Source: Prevotella sp.
GTDB taxonomy: Bacteria; Bacteroidota; Bacteroidia; Bacteroidales; Bacteroidaceae
Reading direction: 5' to 3'
DNA: 8,257 bases
NCBI GenBank assembly: GCA_016291915.1
Contig: JAEEZP010000179.1
Location: 1-8,257, forward strand
Shown: one piece after another, positions 6,351 to 8,257 of the stretch
Layout: each line of letters begins with the position of its first letter
Numbering within the stretch: position 1 is the stretch's first letter
Program-made: the position numbers and the translations under genes
Notes under the pieces: generated by a model
Database searches by the model: none
What the model was told of the DNA's origin: nothing
The model's input: only the letters and a program-made list of their open reading frames with translations

Positions 6351-8257
6351 TTAGAATTTATAAGCGAGGTTAACCATTCCGTTAGTGCCGTAAGCATAGT
6401 ATTTCTTCGGATTGAGAGAGAACTTGTACGCACGGACATTTCCCGATGCGGTGTAGTCGCTACGACTCTGTTCGTAACCGCCCGTACAAAGCTTGGTGTT
6501 GTTCAGGATGTTTGTGATACTGATGTTGATCGACAGCGAACCGCTCTTCATACGGATACTCCTGCCGATGCTCGCATCCACCATGATACCGCCCTTGCCC
6601 TTACCTTGCGCAAGTGCCGACTCCAGGATGCTGCCGTCGTTATCGTACACATCACCGTTCACCTCCTGTCTGCCCTGCAGCGTACTGCCGTAGCGGTAAC
6701 TGGGAGAGTAGGAGAGGTAGATACGGTCGTAGTAGTTACAGTTAAGATCGATGAACCAGCCGCTGGCATGGTAGCTCAGTCCGGCACTGGCAGCGGTCAG
6801 CGGTGTGCCTGCCTCACGCATGTTCTTATTATATACTGTCTCGGGCTTACCGCCGTTGGCGTCGTTGAAGGTTCCCGAGGTGGATTTCATGTACCACACA
6901 TGGGCGTTGTTGGTGTTCTTCGCCTCACTGATGGTACCCAGTGCCAAGAAGTCGAGACTGGGGGTGAGCTTGTATTTCAGTCCTACCTCCACACCGTAGT
7001 AGGCTTTCTCAATGCCCGACATCGAGACATACGAGAAGGAGTTGATATCGTCGAAGTAGAAATTCTGCCACTCTGTGACATCCGTCAGCTTACTGTAGTA
7101 GCCGTTGATGTTCAGGTGGAGGCGGGCACCCTGATACTGATAACCTACTTCCGAGCTGATGACTCCCTCGTTGCCGAGGTTCACCACGAAGTCGTTGTTG
7201 ATCTCCGGTGATACGAAGGCTGTCGATGGCAGTGGGGCGCGCTGCTCATAACCGGCACCGAGGAGCACCGTATGACCATGGCCCAGGTTCACGGTAGCAC
7301 CGAACTTTCCGCCGCCGTCGAGGAACTTCGCCGTGCCGCTCTTGCCGTAGGAGTTCTCAGGTGCCATACCGTTGCGCATCTTTCCATCACGCTGCATGGT
7401 GACGCCGCCGATCCTTCCGGCCACGTTGAGATGCACCTTACCGAAGTTCAGCACGTAGTTGGTCCATGCCGTGGCTTTGTTCACGAGGATATTGTAATCG
7501 TACCCGAACTTATCCCCCTCACCGACAACAGCGTTGGGGTGGTTCATGTCATACTGTACCTGATCCGAGTTGGGAGCATAGGTGCCGATGGCATAAGTGT
7601 TGACATTATGGAAGTTGTTGGCTCCCAGCATATCCTCCATCGTCTGGTAGTGCATGCCTTTGTTGGTGGCTGCCTGCAGTCCGATGTTCCACACACTGTT
7701 TTTCGTGAGTTGCTTGCGCAGTGCCGTAGAGAAGGCGATGTTCAGGTTGTCGTTGTGCTTCGCCTGGATATAATACATCGCGTCGGCACCCTGCCCGTTG
7801 ACCAGTCGGTTGGTGTAATACAGCTTGTCCCAGTCGATCTGACGGTTACGCTTGGCTGCCGTCATATATTTATAAGAGGTGTTCCAGTCGGCCAGGTTCT
7901 GATCGGTGCGGTTACGGACATCCGTCTCGTCCCACACATCGTAATAGCTCGACGGGAGCAGCTTCCAGTAGTCGGGCTGCGGATTGTCACTGTCGTTGTA
8001 GTTCAGCTTCGTACTCTTATAGATGGAATATCTGCCGAGCAGTGAGGTCGTCAACCGTGTGTCGTCGTCGATTTTCCAATCCCATGTGAGCAAGGCTGTG
8101 GGGGCAAAGTCATTCACGATACGAGAGTTTCGCTTCTTACCGTCCTGATAACCCCAATACGGGTTGTATTGGTTGTTGTTAGCCAGCCAGTACATCTCAT
8201 CGGTGGAAGCACCCTGGGAGGCTCGCTCCGTGGGATTGCCCCATGTTACCAGCGACA
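6351..8257 (-). CDS. TonB-dependent outer-membrane receptor, C-terminal barrel (5' end missing)
   Basis: The frame is open to the right edge, so this is the last 635 residues of a larger protein; the ATG at 8195 is only an internal methionine. The sequence alternates long amphipathic strands with aromatic-rich loops (YWLANNNQYNPYWGYQDG, FAPTALLTWDWKIDDDTRL, LVNKATAWTNYVLNFGKV, FGATVNLGHGHTVLLGAGYE). It ends in an aromatic residue (MVNLAYKF), the usual signal for barrel insertion by the BAM complex. The signal peptide, TonB box and plug must lie outside the window. Family members import large or scarce substrates across the outer membrane using energy from TonB-ExbBD. The stop is 3 nt from the start of the DUF5689 lipoprotein gene, so the two are translated from one message and probably form a complex. 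No SusD homologue is seen downstream, so the OB-fold lipoproteins probably take the place of a SusD lid. Confidence 0.93.
   Translation of the reverse strand, partial: SLVTWGNPTERASQGASTDEMYWLANNNQYNPYWGYQDGKKRNSRIVNDFAPTALLTWDWKIDDDTRLTTSLLGRYSIYKSTKLNYNDSDNPQPDYWKLLPSSYYDVWDETDVRNRTDQNLADWNTSYKYMTAAKRNRQIDWDKLYYTNRLVNGQGADAMYYIQAKHNDNLNIAFSTALRKQLTKNSVWNIGLQAATNKGMHYQTMEDMLGANNFHNVNTYAIGTYAPNSDQVQYDMNHPNAVVGEGDKFGYDYNILVNKATAWTNYVLNFGKVHLNVAGRIGGVTMQRDGKMRNGMAPENSYGKSGTAKFLDGGGKFGATVNLGHGHTVLLGAGYEQRAPLPSTAFVSPEINNDFVVNLGNEGVISSEVGYQYQGARLHLNINGYYSKLTDVTEWQNFYFDDINSFSYVSMSGIEKAYYGVEVGLKYKLTPSLDFLALGTISEAKNTNNAHVWYMKSTSGTFNDANGGKPETVYNKNMREAGTPLTAASAGLSYHASGWFIDLNCNYYDRIYLSYSPSYRYGSTLQGRQEVNGDVYDNDGSILESALAQGKGKGGIMVDASIGRSIRMKSGSLSINISITNILNNTKLCTGGYEQSRSDYTASGNVRAYKFSLNPKKYYAYGTNGMVNLAYKF

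Noticed and set aside
7272..8045. Long plus-strand open frame (257 codons) opposite the receptor gene
   Set aside because: It lies wholly inside the receptor coding frame, encodes a Val/His-rich sequence with no recognisable domain, and has no Bacteroidota promoter. It is a shadow created by codon bias of the minus-strand gene. The same applies to the plus-strand frames at 5454-5963 and 6606-7211.

Overview
All genes in this window lie on the minus strand, and they look like chromosome of a Bacteroidales bacterium (Prevotella- or Bacteroides-like). Three things support this. The protein families are typical of Bacteroidota: a TonB-dependent receptor, DUF5689-type lipoproteins, a macroglobulin/TonB-plug protein and zinc-free type B L31. 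Two upstream regions carry the Bacteroidota sigma pattern TTTG-N19/20-TAnnTTTG. The lipoprotein signals are followed by acidic residues. The genus cannot be fixed from this sequence.

Reading in the direction of transcription (right to left), 8257-6351 is the C-terminal barrel of a TonB-dependent outer-membrane receptor whose 5' end is outside the window. It is followed 3 nt later by a DUF5689-type lipoprotein (6347-5484). After 28 nt comes a 600-residue lipoprotein with three OB-fold-like repeats and a C-terminal beta domain (5455-3653). These three look like one operon.

Next is a promoter embedded in a long inverted repeat (3587-3636), then rpmE2 (ribosomal protein L31 type B, 3565-3308). 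A lipoprotein nuclease of the NUC1 (DNA/RNA non-specific endonuclease) family follows (3216-2314), ending in a hairpin that overlaps its stop codon. The 214-nt gap 2100-2313 holds a well-formed Bacteroidota promoter and a Shine-Dalgarno-like site. These drive a large exported protein (2099 to beyond position 1) with a macroglobulin-like N-terminus, a carboxypeptidase-regulatory-like domain and a TonB-plug-like segment; its 3' end is outside the window.

The most interesting reading is that the receptor, the two OB-fold lipoproteins and the surface nuclease form a system that captures, cuts and imports extracellular nucleic acid or its breakdown products, without a SusD partner. This is inferred from domain content and adjacency. 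The substrate is not shown by the sequence. No RNA genes, insertion sequences or CRISPR arrays were seen, and no plus-strand ORF looks genuine.
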